Source: Paraburkholderia sp. BL10I2N1
Lineage (GTDB): Bacteria; Pseudomonadota; Gammaproteobacteria; Burkholderiales; Burkholderiaceae
NCBI RefSeq assembly: GCF_004361815.1
Contig: NZ_SNWA01000001.1
Location: forward strand, 1,984,001-2,048,000
Direction of reading: 5' to 3'
Length of the DNA: 64,000 bases
Shown: positions 17,825-27,460 of the stretch, piece after piece
Numbering within the stretch: position 1 is the first letter of the stretch
Layout: every line of letters begins with the position of its first letter
Notes under the pieces: model-generated
The model's input: only the letters and a program-made list of their open reading frames with translations
Database searches by the model: none
Told to the model about the DNA's origin: nothing
Translations under genes and position numbers: made by a program

Positions 17825-19147
17825 ATGAAACCCGCTTTCCAGACCGCGCTCAAGGCGCTAGGTGCGAGCACCGTCGCATGCGCCGCGTTGAACGCATCGG
17901 CGGCGACGGTGACGATCGCCGCCCTCAACAACCCGGACATGATTGAGCTGAAGAAGCAGTCGTCCAACTTCGAGAAAGCGAATCCGGACATCAAGCTGAA
18001 CTGGGTGATTCTCGAAGAAAACGTGCTGCGCCAGCGCGCCACGACCGACATCACGACCAACAGCGGCCAGTTCGACGTGATGATGATCGGCACGTATGAG
18101 ACGCCGCAATGGGGCAAGCGCGGCTGGCTCACGCCGATCACCAACCTGCCCGCTGACTACGATCTGAACGACGTCGTGAAGACGGCCCGCGACGGTCTGT
18201 CGTACAACGGCTCGCTGTACGCGCTGCCGTTCTACGTCGAAAGCTCGATGACGTTCTACCGCAAGGACCTGTTCGCGGCGAAAGGCCTCAAGATGCCCGA
18301 CCAGCCGACCTATGACCAGATTGCACAGTTCGCCGACAAGCTGACCGACAAGGCCAACGGCATCTACGGTATTTGCCTGCGCGGCAAGGCTGGCTGGGGC
18401 GAAAACATGGCGTACGTGACGACGCTCGTGAACACCTACGGCGGCCGCTGGTTCGACGAAAAGTGGAACGCGCAGCTAACGTCGCCGGAATGGAAAAAGG
18501 CGGTCACGTTCTACACGGATCTGCTGAAGAAAGACGGCCCGCCGGGAGCCAGTTCGAACGGCTTCAACGAAAACCTGACGCTGATGTCGTCGGGCAAGTG
18601 CGGCATGTGGATCGATGCGACGGTGGCTGCCGGCATGCTGTTCAACAAGTCGCAATCGCAGGTGGCCGACAAGATCGGCTTCGCGCCCGCGCCGATCGCC
18701 GTGACGCCGAAGGGCTCGCACTGGCTGTGGTCCTGGGCACTGGCCATTCCGAAGTCGTCGAAGCAGGCCGATGCGGCGAAGAAGTTCATCACCTGGGCGA
18801 CATCGAAGGAGTACATCGAGCTCGTCGCGAAGGACCAGGGCTGGGCATCGGTGCCGCCGGGCACGCGGAGTTCGACTTACGCACGTCCGGAATACCAGCA
18901 GGCCGCACCGTTTGCCAGCTTCGTGCTGAAGGCCATCGAAACGGCCGATCCGAACAATCCGACGCTGAAGCCCGTGCCGTACACCGGCGTCCAGTTCGTC
19001 GGCATTCCGGAGTTCCAGTCGTTCGGCACGGTGGTGGGTCAGAGCGTCTCAGGCGCAGTGGCCGGACAGCTGGCAGTCGATCAGGCGCTCGCAGCCGGAC
19101 AGGCCACCGCGGACCGCGCGGTGCGCCAGGCGGGTTACCTGAAGTGA
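17825..19147 (+). CDS. smoE: Polyol ABC importer, periplasmic substrate-binding protein
   Basis: A 440-residue family-1 extracellular solute-binding protein. The signal peptide is residues 1-26 (cleavage after AALNASA). The segment FDVMMIGTYETPQWGKRGWL and the downstream GSHWLWSWALAIPKSSKQADAAKKFITWATS are typical of the SmoE/MtlE sorbitol- and mannitol-binding group. AGAAGGAG precedes the ATG. It should capture a hexitol or pentitol in the periplasm and hand it to the SmoFG permease. A strong hairpin immediately after the gene (19193-19218) may protect its message so that it is made in excess over the permeases. Confidence 0.88.
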   Translation: MKPAFQTALKALGASTVACAALNASAATVTIAALNNPDMIELKKQSSNFEKANPDIKLNWVILEENVLRQRATTDITTNSGQFDVMMIGTYETPQWGKRGWLTPITNLPADYDLNDVVKTARDGLSYNGSLYALPFYVESSMTFYRKDLFAAKGLKMPDQPTYDQIAQFADKLTDKANGIYGICLRGKAGWGENMAYVTTLVNTYGGRWFDEKWNAQLTSPEWKKAVTFYTDLLKKDGPPGASSNGFNENLTLMSSGKCGMWIDATVAAGMLFNKSQSQVADKIGFAPAPIAVTPKGSHWLWSWALAIPKSSKQADAAKKFITWATSKEYIELVAKDQGWASVPPGTRSSTYARPEYQQAAPFASFVLKAIETADPNNPTLKPVPYTGVQFVGIPEFQSFGTVVGQSVSGAVAGQLAVDQALAAGQATADRAVRQAGYLK

Positions 19148-19192
19148 CATCGAGTTCGACGTCGATCCCGACGCCGCCCTCGACGTAGAGCG

Positions 19193-19218
19193 CCGGCTGA
19201 CATCCCCATGTCAGCCGG
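19193..19218 (+). promoter_or_regulatory. Intergenic stem-loop between binding-protein and permease genes
   Basis: Perfect 11-bp stem CCGGCTGACAT / ATGTCAGCCGG with loop CCCC, 45 bases after the smoE stop. There is no T-run, so it is unlikely to be a full terminator. A stable hairpin in this place is typical of ABC operons where the upstream binding-protein message is selectively stabilised. Confidence 0.65.
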
Positions 19219-19284
19219 ACGACGGCAGTGCAGCGGGTCGCCGAAGCCTCGCAGCCCGCGCTTTACCGAACAGGTGGTTCGATC

Positions 19285-20226
19285 ATGCGTCATCTGCACC
19301 TTCCTCTCATGCACGCCCATTCCCATCCCCAAACCGAACAGGAACGCGAAACCCGCAAGGCGGCATCCGCACGATGGCTGGTCACGCCGTCCGTCGCGGT
19401 GCTGCTGCTGTGGATGGCGATTCCGCTCGCGATGACGATCTGGTTTTCGTTCTCGCGCTACAACCTGCTAAGCCCGGACGTCAGGGGGTTCGCCGGCTTC
19501 GACAACTACCGTTATCTGGCTAGCGATCCCGCGTTCGGTCCATCGATCCTGATTACGCTCGAACTGATCGGCTCGGTGCTGATCATTACGGTGGTCGGCG
19601 GGATCCTGATGTCAGTGCTGTTCGATCGCAAGTTCTACGGTCAGGGCGTCGCGCGGTTGCTGGCAATCGCGCCGTTCTTCGTCATGCCCACCGTCAGCGC
19701 GCTGATCTGGAAGAACATGATCCTGCATCCGGTGTACGGTCTTGTCGCAACCGGCATGCGTGCGATCGGGCTGCAACCGATCGACTGGTTTGCCACCTAT
19801 CCGCTCACGGCAATCATCATGATCGTCGCGTGGCAATGGTTGCCCTTCGCGTTCCTGATCCTGTTCACGGCGATCCAGTCGCTCGACCAGGAGCAGAAGG
19901 AAGCCGCACGCATCGACGGCGCCGGCCCGTTCTCGATGTTCTTCTTCATCACGCTGCCTCACCTTAGACGGGCAATCGCGGTCGTGGTGATGATGGAAAC
20001 GATTTTCCTGCTGTCCATCTTCGCCGAGATCTATACGACGACGGGCGGCGGTCCGGGCAATGCAACCACCAATCTGTCGTACCTGATCTACTCGCTCGGC
20101 CTGCAACAGTTCGACGTTGGCCTCGCCTCCGCCGGCGGGATTCTCGCGGTGGTGCTCGCGAATATCGTGTCGTTCTTCCTCGTGCGCATGCTCGCGAAGA
20201 ACCTGAAAGGGGAGTACGAAAAATGA
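19285..20226 (+). CDS. smoF: Polyol ABC importer, permease subunit 1
   Basis: A 313-residue MalF-type inner-membrane permease. After a hydrophilic, His-containing N-terminus (about 30 residues) come about six transmembrane segments. The EAA loop that docks the ATPase is clear: QKEAARIDGAGPFSMFFFI followed by LPHLRR. The start is taken at the ATG at 19285; ATG at 19309 is an alternative and neither has a strong ribosome site. The stop overlaps the next permease start by four bases (ATGA). Confidence 0.85.
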   Translation: MRHLHLPLMHAHSHPQTEQERETRKAASARWLVTPSVAVLLLWMAIPLAMTIWFSFSRYNLLSPDVRGFAGFDNYRYLASDPAFGPSILITLELIGSVLIITVVGGILMSVLFDRKFYGQGVARLLAIAPFFVMPTVSALIWKNMILHPVYGLVATGMRAIGLQPIDWFATYPLTAIIMIVAWQWLPFAFLILFTAIQSLDQEQKEAARIDGAGPFSMFFFITLPHLRRAIAVVVMMETIFLLSIFAEIYTTTGGGPGNATTNLSYLIYSLGLQQFDVGLASAGGILAVVLANIVSFFLVRMLAKNLKGEYEK

Positions 20227-21089
20227 GCCAGGTTGCTGCTACACCTTCTACTTCGTCGCTGCCTTCGACCGCTTCGCCACTGGCTGTCGCCAAACGCAGC
20301 ATCCCGGGCGTCCTCGCGTGGCTGATCGCGTTGCTGCTGTTCTTCCCGATCTTCTGGATGGCGATCACCGCGTTCAAGACGGAGCAACAGGCCTATTCGT
20401 TGTCGCTCTTCTTCATTCCGACGCTCGACAGTTTTCGTGAGGTTTTCGCCCGCAGCAACTATTTCTCCTTTGCATGGAATTCGGTGCTGATTTCGGGGGG
20501 CGTCACGATCCTGTGTCTGCTGTTCGCCGTGCCGGCCTCCTACGCGATGGCGTTCTTTCCGACCCGCCGCACGCAGAAAGTCCTGCTGTGGATGCTGTCG
20601 ACGAAGATGATGCCGTCCGTCGGCGTGCTGGTGCCGATCTATCTGTTGTGCAAGAACAGCGGCTTGCTCGATACGGTGACGGGGCTCGTGATCGTCTACA
20701 CGCTGATCAATCTGCCGATTGCGGTGTGGATGTCCTTTACGTACTTCAACGAGATTCCGCGCGATATTCTCGAAGCAGGGCGAATCGACGGCGCCGCGAC
20801 CTGGCAGGAAATCATCTACCTGCTGATGCCGATGTCGTTGCCGGGTCTCGCTTCAACGGCGCTGCTGCTCGTGATCCTGTCGTGGAACGAGGCGTTCTGG
20901 AGCATCAACCTGTCGAGTTCGCACGCTGCGCCGCTGACAGTTTTCATCGCGTCGTATTCGAGCCCTGAGGGGTTGTTCTGGGCGAAGCTGTCGGCGGCCT
21001 CGCTGCTGGCGGTCGCGCCGATCCTGATCGTCGGCTGGCTGTCGCAGAAGCAGCTCGTGCGCGGCCTCACGTTCGGGGCGGTCAAATGA
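20223..21089 (+). CDS. smoG: Polyol ABC importer, permease subunit 2
   Basis: A 288-residue MalG-type permease with about six transmembrane segments after a Ser/Thr-rich N-terminus of about 30 residues. The EAA loop reads DILEAGRIDGAATWQEIIY followed by LMPMSLPG. It pairs with SmoF to form the membrane channel. Translational coupling is indicated at both ends: ATGA overlaps with smoF upstream and with the HAD gene downstream. Confidence 0.88.
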   Translation: MSQVAATPSTSSLPSTASPLAVAKRSIPGVLAWLIALLLFFPIFWMAITAFKTEQQAYSLSLFFIPTLDSFREVFARSNYFSFAWNSVLISGGVTILCLLFAVPASYAMAFFPTRRTQKVLLWMLSTKMMPSVGVLVPIYLLCKNSGLLDTVTGLVIVYTLINLPIAVWMSFTYFNEIPRDILEAGRIDGAATWQEIIYLLMPMSLPGLASTALLLVILSWNEAFWSINLSSSHAAPLTVFIASYSSPEGLFWAKLSAASLLAVAPILIVGWLSQKQLVRGLTFGAVK

Positions 21090-21775
21090 CCGCTGCGACC
21101 CGGGCGCTGATCTGCGATTGCGACGGCGTGCTCATCGACAGCGAGGCCGTCGCGGCGCGGATGCTCGTGCACGAACTGGAAGCGCGCTGGCCCGATGCGG
21201 ATATCGAGCCGGTCGTGCTGCCGCTACTTGGGCTGCGCATCGAGCGTGTGCTTGAGGGCACGGCGGCGCAGCTTGGCAGGACGCTCACGGCGAGCGATAT
21301 CGATGCGATCCGCGGCGCGGTCGAAGCGGCGGCGATCGATGCGCCGTCGGTGCCCGGCATCGCCGCGGCTCTCGCGGAGATCCCGTTGATCAAGGCGTGC
21401 GCGAGCAACAGCTATACGCCGTACGTGCGGGCGGTGCTGGCACGCACCAGCCTCTCGGAACATTTCGGTGAGCGGCTTTTTTGCGCCGACACGGTGGCGC
21501 TCCCAAAGCCCGCGCCGGATGTCTACCTCGCCGCCGCACGCGGACTGCAGTTGACGCCCGATGCGTGTCTGGTGATCGAAGACAGCGTGACGGGCGTCAC
21601 GGCGGCCACCGCGGCGGACATGACGGTGCTCGGTTTTATCGGCGGCGGCCACGCGAGCGACGCGCAGATCGAGGCGCTTCGCGCGGCGGGCGCCCGGCAT
21701 GTGTTCGACGACATGCGGCAGTTGCCGACCTTCGTCGCGCAATGGATGGAGCACGTCGCAATCGGTCTCGATTGA
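21086..21775 (+). CDS. HAD-superfamily phosphatase (beta-phosphoglucomutase-like)
   Basis: A 229-residue HAD hydrolase of the beta-phosphoglucomutase/GPP-like subfamily. Motif I DCDGVLIDSE gives the nucleophile Asp11 and acid/base Asp13; motif II is ACASNS, motif III the Lys in LPKPAPD, and motif IV IEDSVTGV. A small helical cap lies at about 20-90. Its start overlaps the smoG stop (ATGA) and it sits between the permeases and the ATPase, so it is cotranscribed with the importer. It probably removes phosphate from a sugar or polyol phosphate. Whether it is catabolic or a guard against toxic sugar-phosphate build-up is not shown by the sequence. Confidence 0.8.
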   Translation: MTAATRALICDCDGVLIDSEAVAARMLVHELEARWPDADIEPVVLPLLGLRIERVLEGTAAQLGRTLTASDIDAIRGAVEAAAIDAPSVPGIAAALAEIPLIKACASNSYTPYVRAVLARTSLSEHFGERLFCADTVALPKPAPDVYLAAARGLQLTPDACLVIEDSVTGVTAATAADMTVLGFIGGGHASDAQIEALRAAGARHVFDDMRQLPTFVAQWMEHVAIGLD

Positions 21776-21842
21776 CTCGGGCGGCGTGCGGGACTAGCGT
21801 GCAAGCATAGCGTAGCAACAGCAGTACATACGGAGACACATC

Positions 21843-22952
21843 ATGGCAAGCGTAACCCTGCGTGGCATCGTCAAGCGCTACGACGACAACGAAGTGATGC
21901 GCAACATCAACCTCGACATCGCGGACGGCGAATTCGTCGTGTTCGTCGGCCCGAGCGGATGCGGGAAATCGACGCTGATGCGGATGATCGCCGGCCTCGA
22001 AGACATCAGCGGCGGCGACCTGACCATCGACGGTACGCGCATGAACGACGTGCCGCCCGCGAAGCGCGGCATTGCGATGGTGTTCCAGTCGTATGCGCTT
22101 TATCCGCACATGACGCTGTACGACAACATGGCGTTCGGCCTGAAACTGGCCGGCACGAAGAAGCCGGAAATCGATGTGGCCGTGCGCAACGCGGCAAAGA
22201 TCCTGCACATCGATCATCTGCTGGATCGCAAGCCGAAGCAGCTGTCGGGTGGCCAGCGGCAGCGTGTCGCGATCGGCCGGGCGATTACGCGCAAGCCAAA
22301 GGTGTTCCTGTTCGACGAACCGCTGTCGAATCTCGACGCCGCGCTGCGCGTGAAAATGCGTCTCGAATTCGCGCGTCTGCACGACGAACTGAAGACGACG
22401 ATGATCTACGTGACGCACGATCAGGTCGAAGCGATGACGCTCGCCGACAAGATCGTCGTGCTGTCGGCGGGCAATGTCGAGCAGGTTGGCAGCCCGAACC
22501 GGCTCTATCACGCGCCGGCGAACCGCTTTGTCGCGGGTTTCATCGGCTCGCCGAAGATGAACTTCCTGGAAGGGGTCGTGCAGTCGGTGTCGAACGACGG
22601 CGTGGTGGTGCGCTATGAATCCGGTGAAACGCAACGCGTGGCGGTCGAGCCTTCGAAGGTGAAGGAAGGCGACAAAGTGACCGTCGGTATCCGGCCGGAA
22701 CACCTGCACGTCGGCACGACGGAGTACGGCGTGTCGGCGAACACGATGGCGATCGAGTCGCTTGGCGACGCGGCCTATCTGTATGCCGAATGCAGTGTCG
22801 CGCCCGACGGGTTGATCGCGCGGATCCCGCCGCTTGAACATCATGCGCGTGGGGACGTTCTGAAACTCGGCGCGACGCCGGAGCATTGCCACCTGTTCGA
22901 TACTCAGGGCCAGGCGTTCGAGCGCAAGATTGTCGAGGTTCTGGCGGCTTGA
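21843..22952 (+). CDS. smoK: Polyol ABC importer ATPase (MalK/UgpC family)
   Basis: A 369-residue ATPase. Walker A GPSGCGKST is at residues 36-44, the signature LSGGQRQRVAIGRAI and Walker B VFLFDEPLSNLDAALR follow, and the switch His is in IYVTHDQVEAMTLAD. The last 130 residues are the TOBE/regulatory domain seen in MalK and UgpC. It powers the SmoEFG importer. It is the last gene of the plus-strand operon, 67 bases after the HAD gene, with a ribosome site GGAG upstream of the ATG. Confidence 0.9.
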   Translation: MASVTLRGIVKRYDDNEVMRNINLDIADGEFVVFVGPSGCGKSTLMRMIAGLEDISGGDLTIDGTRMNDVPPAKRGIAMVFQSYALYPHMTLYDNMAFGLKLAGTKKPEIDVAVRNAAKILHIDHLLDRKPKQLSGGQRQRVAIGRAITRKPKVFLFDEPLSNLDAALRVKMRLEFARLHDELKTTMIYVTHDQVEAMTLADKIVVLSAGNVEQVGSPNRLYHAPANRFVAGFIGSPKMNFLEGVVQSVSNDGVVVRYESGETQRVAVEPSKVKEGDKVTVGIRPEHLHVGTTEYGVSANTMAIESLGDAAYLYAECSVAPDGLIARIPPLEHHARGDVLKLGATPEHCHLFDTQGQAFERKIVEVLAA

Positions 22953-22957
22953 GCTCA

Positions 22958-22997
22958 GGAAGCTGCGCCGCTCGTTGCGAGACGGCGCAGCGCTTCC
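22958..22997 (+). terminator. Possible weak terminator hairpin after smoK
   Basis: GGAAGCTGCGCCG at 22958-22970 pairs with CGGCGCAGCGCTTCC at 22983-22997, with a two-base bulge and a 12-base loop. No T-run follows on either strand, so termination may depend on Rho. It lies between two convergent genes. Confidence 0.4.
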
Positions 22998-23035
22998 GTG
23001 GGGTGATGGTGCGCGCGGTGACGCGCTTTTAGCGT

Positions 23036-24022
23036 TTATGAACGCTTGCGCGCGACCTTCGGCGGGTTCGCCGCAGCATCCTCCAGCGCTGCTCGGGCGC
23101 ACCGCTCATCGGTCACCAATCCCGACAGCCATCCGCCTTTCAGCGCGGCGATTACCGCGTCACGTTTGCGTTCCCCTCCCGCAAAGCCGATGGTGGGCCG
23201 CCTGGGCGGCGAATCGAGACGCAGGCTCGTCACGCGATCTCCCGTCGGCGATTCGACACGCGCGCCCGACGCGTTGATCGGCAGCCCCAGCATTTCGGCG
23301 ATTGCGCCGCGCTGCATCAGATCCTTCACTTCGGCGGACGTAATAAACCCGTCTTCATGCAACGGACAGTTCGGCCCGATATTACCGATCCCGACAAACG
23401 CCACATCGGCCGAGGCCGACAACGATTCGACGATCCGGTACAAGCGGTGATTGCACCACTGTGCACGTTCGGCATCGTTGTCGGCGATGAGCGGCGCGGG
23501 CAGCAGAAAATGCTTGCCGCCGGTCTTTTCCGAAATGTGCAGCGCGACGTCATAGCGGTTCGACGAGCCGTCCTGCGCGATTGCGCCGACCATCGACACC
23601 AGCCGGTGCTGCGGACGCTCCAACTGGGCGATCTGGTCGACGGCGGCCTTCAGCGTTCGTCCGCTGCTCACCGCGACGATCATGGGCTTTTCTTCCGTCA
23701 GATAGCGCTCCATGACCTGCGCGCCGGCCACCGCGAGCTTGCGGTCGATCTCTTCGGGACTATCGTCGTCGACGGGCACGATCTCGCAGACTGACAGCCC
23801 ATAGCGCTTCGATAGCTGATCGGCGAGGGCGAGACAGTCGGCAAGCTGATGATCGACGCGCACGCGGATCAGGTTCTTCTCGACCGCGAACGCGACGAGC
23901 CGTTGCGCAACAGGGCGCGACACCTGCAACTTCTCTGCGATCTCGTTCTGCGTATTGCCCGCGACGTAGTAGAGCCACGCGGCGCGGGTAGCGAGATCGA
24001 GTTTTTCGGTTGACCTGGACAC
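23036..24022 (-). CDS. smoC: SorC/DeoR-type sugar-responsive regulator of the polyol cluster
   Basis: A 328-residue protein with an N-terminal helix-turn-helix at about 22-46 (GNTQNEIAEKLQVSRPVAQR) and a C-terminal sugar-binding domain of the SorC/CggR type (VAVSSGRTLKAAVDQI, VGIGNIGPNCPLHEDGF, TIGFAGGERKRDAVIAALKG). These regulators respond to sugar phosphates or free polyols. It sits convergent to the importer operon and downstream of xylulokinase on the same strand, as SmoC-type regulators do in polyol clusters. It probably controls both transcripts. Confidence 0.82.
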   Translation of the reverse strand: MSRSTEKLDLATRAAWLYYVAGNTQNEIAEKLQVSRPVAQRLVAFAVEKNLIRVRVDHQLADCLALADQLSKRYGLSVCEIVPVDDDSPEEIDRKLAVAGAQVMERYLTEEKPMIVAVSSGRTLKAAVDQIAQLERPQHRLVSMVGAIAQDGSSNRYDVALHISEKTGGKHFLLPAPLIADNDAERAQWCNHRLYRIVESLSASADVAFVGIGNIGPNCPLHEDGFITSAEVKDLMQRGAIAEMLGLPINASGARVESPTGDRVTSLRLDSPPRRPTIGFAGGERKRDAVIAALKGGWLSGLVTDERCARAALEDAAANPPKVARKRS

Positions 24023-24153
24023 GATGGATCTTCGACGTAAGCGGCATGTGCCGCGTGGCAGGGTTCGGCGCGTGGATCGACGATGCTCGTGGAGTCTCGC
24101 GCCGAGGTTGGCAGTCGCCTTGCTTGAATGACAGGGTTACGGGACTGGCGGAT

Positions 24154-25635
24154 TCATGCCAGGGGTTCGCGTGACGGGTCGAACAGAGGCCGCACGTGCC
24201 GGTACAGCGCACGGTAGCTATCCAGCCGTGCACGCAATGCCGCGTGGCGTGCCGCGTCCGGTACGAATTCCGCTTCGACGGGGGGCTTGGTGAGCACGGT
24301 CGCCGGATCGCCGCCCGCAGCCAGCCAGCCGAGGCGCGCGGCGCCCAGTGCCGCGCCGGTTTCGCCGCCGCCGTGCTTGCGCGTCGGCGTATCGAGCGCA
24401 TCGGCCAGCAACTGTGCCCAGTAGTTGCTTCGCGCACCACCGCCGATCAGCGACAGCGCGCTCGCTTCGGTGCCCGCTGCGCGCAACGCATCGAGGCCGT
24501 CCGTGAGCGCGAGCGTGACGCCTTCGAGCACCGCGTAGCCGAGCAGCGCACGATCGGTCGCGTGGGTCATGCCGAAGAACACACCCTGCGCGTACGGGTC
24601 GTTGTGTGGCGTGCGTTCGCCGGACAGATAGGGCAGAAAGAGCGGCGCCGTCGCCAGCGCATCAGGGGCCAGCGCGCCTACTTCGGCGAGCAGCGTCGGT
24701 TCGTCGGTGGACGTGAGTTTGCAGACCCAGCGCAGACAGCTCGCCGCCGACAGCACGACGCTCATCTGATGCCAGCGGTCAGGAATCGCGTGACAGAACG
24801 CATGCACGGCGGACGCCGGGTTCGGCCGGAAGCGGTCGCCGACGACGCACAGCACGCCTGAAGTGCCCAGCGACACGAAGCCGTCGCCCGGTTGGGTCGC
24901 ACCGATGCCGATCGCACTCGTCGCGTTGTCGCCGCCGCCGGCGGCAACGATCACGCTCTCTTGCAGACCGAATTCCCGCGCGATGTCGGGACGCAGAGTG
25001 CCGGACGGCGCGCTGCCTTCAGCAAGCCGCGGCATCTGCGCGCGACGCATGTCGCAGGCGGCGAGCAGCGCATCCGACCAGTCGCGCTTCGCCACGTCGA
25101 GCCAGAGCGTGCCGGCGGCGTCGGATGGATCCGAGACCTTGTCGCCCGTCAGCATCAGGCGTAGATAGTCTTTCGGCAGCAGCACGCAGGCGGTCTGACG
25201 GAACAGCTCCGGCTCGTGCCGTTGCACCCACAACAGTTTCGGCGCCGTGAAACCCGGCATCGCCAGATTGCCGGCGATGCGGTGCAGGTCGGGCGCGCGC
25301 GCGGTCAACTCGTCGCATTCGTCGACGCTGCGCATGTCGTTCCATAGAATGGCGGGCCGCAGCACGCGGTCTTCGGCATCGAGCAGCACCGCGCCGTGCA
25401 TCTGCCCCGAGAGGCCGATGCCACGAACCTGTGCGAATTCATCGGGATGGCTGTCGCGCAGCGCGAAGAGCGCAGCGCGTGTGCCGTTCCACCAGTCGGA
25501 CGGGTTCTGCTCGGCCCAGCGCTGGTGCGGACGCGAAACGGTAAAAGGCGAGCCTGTCGTGCCGATCACGCGTCCACTGGACGCGAGCAGCAGGACTTTT
25601 ACTTCGGACGTGCCGAGGTCGATGCCGAGATACAT
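24154..25635 (-). CDS. xylB: Xylulokinase
   Basis: A 493-residue FGGY kinase, the usual XylB length. MYLGIDLGTSEVKVLLL, GIGLSGQMHGAVLLD, the catalytic region AAGGGDNATSAIG, LFLPYLSGERTPHNDP and SLIGGGARSNYWAQLLAD are all present. It phosphorylates D-xylulose, the product of D-arabinitol or xylitol oxidation, to xylulose 5-phosphate. It lies between the mannitol/arabinitol dehydrogenase gene and the regulator on the same strand, which supports that role. The ATG at 25635 begins the conserved core directly. Confidence 0.9.
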   Translation of the reverse strand: MYLGIDLGTSEVKVLLLASSGRVIGTTGSPFTVSRPHQRWAEQNPSDWWNGTRAALFALRDSHPDEFAQVRGIGLSGQMHGAVLLDAEDRVLRPAILWNDMRSVDECDELTARAPDLHRIAGNLAMPGFTAPKLLWVQRHEPELFRQTACVLLPKDYLRLMLTGDKVSDPSDAAGTLWLDVAKRDWSDALLAACDMRRAQMPRLAEGSAPSGTLRPDIAREFGLQESVIVAAGGGDNATSAIGIGATQPGDGFVSLGTSGVLCVVGDRFRPNPASAVHAFCHAIPDRWHQMSVVLSAASCLRWVCKLTSTDEPTLLAEVGALAPDALATAPLFLPYLSGERTPHNDPYAQGVFFGMTHATDRALLGYAVLEGVTLALTDGLDALRAAGTEASALSLIGGGARSNYWAQLLADALDTPTRKHGGGETGAALGAARLGWLAAGGDPATVLTKPPVEAEFVPDAARHAALRARLDSYRALYRHVRPLFDPSREPLA

Positions 25636-25770
25636 GGGCGCGGAACCTTCGTCATTGGGATGCGCTACTTTAGCCGCACGCGGCGTGCATGACCATGGGC
25701 GTTAGACCTGACCGGCCTTCATGGACTTCATCAACCACGGGAAACAGCCTGTTCAACCGCGTAAGGCGCG

Positions 25771-27178
25771 TCAACCACGTTTGGCGATCCACGCATCGAC
25801 GCGCGTCAGCGCACCACGCAGCGCGTTTTCCAGCCCGGGCGTCTGCGCCATGCTGCCCCACAGCAGGCGGTCGGCGCAGAACGCCGCCAACGGATCGGGC
25901 GCCGTGAAGAAGCCGCGCGCGACGCGTTCGTCCATCACGCCGTCCTGATACTCATAAGGCAGCTTGCCGGCCTGCCAGCGGTCGAGGAAACGGAAAAAAC
26001 AGCGCAGGCAGGATCGCCGTAGCCGCGGGTTCCACGCCGCGAGCGAAGCATTCCGATAACGTCGGCGCGATAAAGCCGGGAAGCTTCGAGAAACCATCGG
26101 CGGCAACGCGCTGGTTCGTGTCCTGGATATACGGATTGCTGAAGCGGTCTAGCACCACGTCGCGATAGCGTGCGAGGTCGAGCGGGCTCGGCGTGAGACA
26201 CGGAATCACATCCTGCGTCACGTAGTCATAGGCGAACTTCTGGATGTCGGGGTCGATCGTGCCTTCGTGGATGTAGCGCAGGCCTACGAGCGTGCCCGCC
26301 CACGCGATGCAGCTATGCGTCGCGTTCAGGATACGGATCTTGGCCTCTTCGTACGGCATGACGGATTCGACCAGTTCCGCGCCGACCTTCTCCCACGCGG
26401 GACGCCCTGCGCAGAAGTGATCTTCGATTACCCACTGGATGAACGCTTCACCCATCACCGGACACGCATCGTCAAAACCCGCCGCGGTCCGCACGCGCTC
26501 GCGCACGTCTTCGGTGGGACGCGGCGTGATGCGATCGACCATGGAGTTCGGGGAGGCGGTATGGGCGTCGAACCACGCTCGTAGCGCCGTGTCGCCGCGT
26601 CGCTCGAGGAACTCGCTCATGCCCGCATGGAAGCGCTCGCCGTTGCTGCGCAGGTTGTCGCAGGTCTGCAGCGTCACGGGGCCGGCGTTGAGCTTCATGC
26701 GCGTTTCGAGAATTGCGGCGAGCGCGCCGTAGATCGTCTTGCGCGCGCCTTGCAAATCAGCTGCGAGATCGGCATTGGCGGTGTCCAGATGATTGTGCTC
26801 GTCGAGGTAGTAGCCGCCTTCTGTCACCGTGAAGGCGATGATCCTGCACGCCGGGTCTGAACCTGCCTCGATGAGTCCAGCCAGATCCGCCTGCCAGGGC
26901 AGCACACGTTCGATCGAGCGGATCGTCTCGTAATCGCGCTCGCCTTGCGGCGTGACGGTTTCGAGTGTGTAGACGCCGTCCTGCGCTGCCAGCGCCTCGA
27001 GCACGGCGTTCATGTCGCTGCGGATATTGCCGACCGTCAACGACCAGTGCGGCTCGCTGGCGTCACGCGCCTCGTTCAGCCGGTGCAGATACCACGCCTG
27101 ATGCGCGCGATGAAACGATCCCGCGCCGATGTGCAGGATCACCAGGGCGTTCGCGTCGCTGCCTTGCACGCTGTTCAT
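25771..27178 (-). pseudogene. mtlK: Mannitol/D-arabinitol 2-dehydrogenase, disrupted by a single-base frameshift
   Basis: A long-chain polyol dehydrogenase split across two frames. From the ATG at 27178 ([15 protein letters not shown] upstream) the first frame encodes an N-terminal NAD domain ([20 protein letters not shown]) and most of the catalytic domain ([17 protein letters not shown]), up to [11 protein letters not shown]. It then runs into unrelated sequence and stops at 25952. The true C-terminus ([20 protein letters not shown] to AWIAKRG) continues in another frame to 25771. Removing one base from the run of six A at 25994-25999 restores a single frame of 468 residues, the normal family length. 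It is either a real null mutation or a sequencing error in a homopolymer. Confidence 0.85.
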
Positions 27179-27460
27179 GTGCGTCTCCTGAAAACTTTCG
27201 CGCACGGTCTGTCGCGTGCGTTTTTAGAGGTGGAGCATTTGCTCTGTGCGTGAACGAATGATCGTATCCAGCGAATCGAAAGTCAAGGCAATGCGCGGCG
27301 CTTTCTGTGGCGCAGCGCGGCGCGAAAGCGCCTGCTGGCCGGGATGGACAGACGAATGAGATGCACGCGAGGCGGCCGGCGGGCGTGAAGTCGCGCTGCT
27401 GCGCCGCATCAAAATTGACCTGTTGCGGGTCGGTGCTAACCAGGACGCACGAGGAGTGTC

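Noticed and set aside
21636..23102. 488-residue minus-strand open frame
   Set aside because: Antisense to the polyol ATPase gene, whose Walker motifs are intact.
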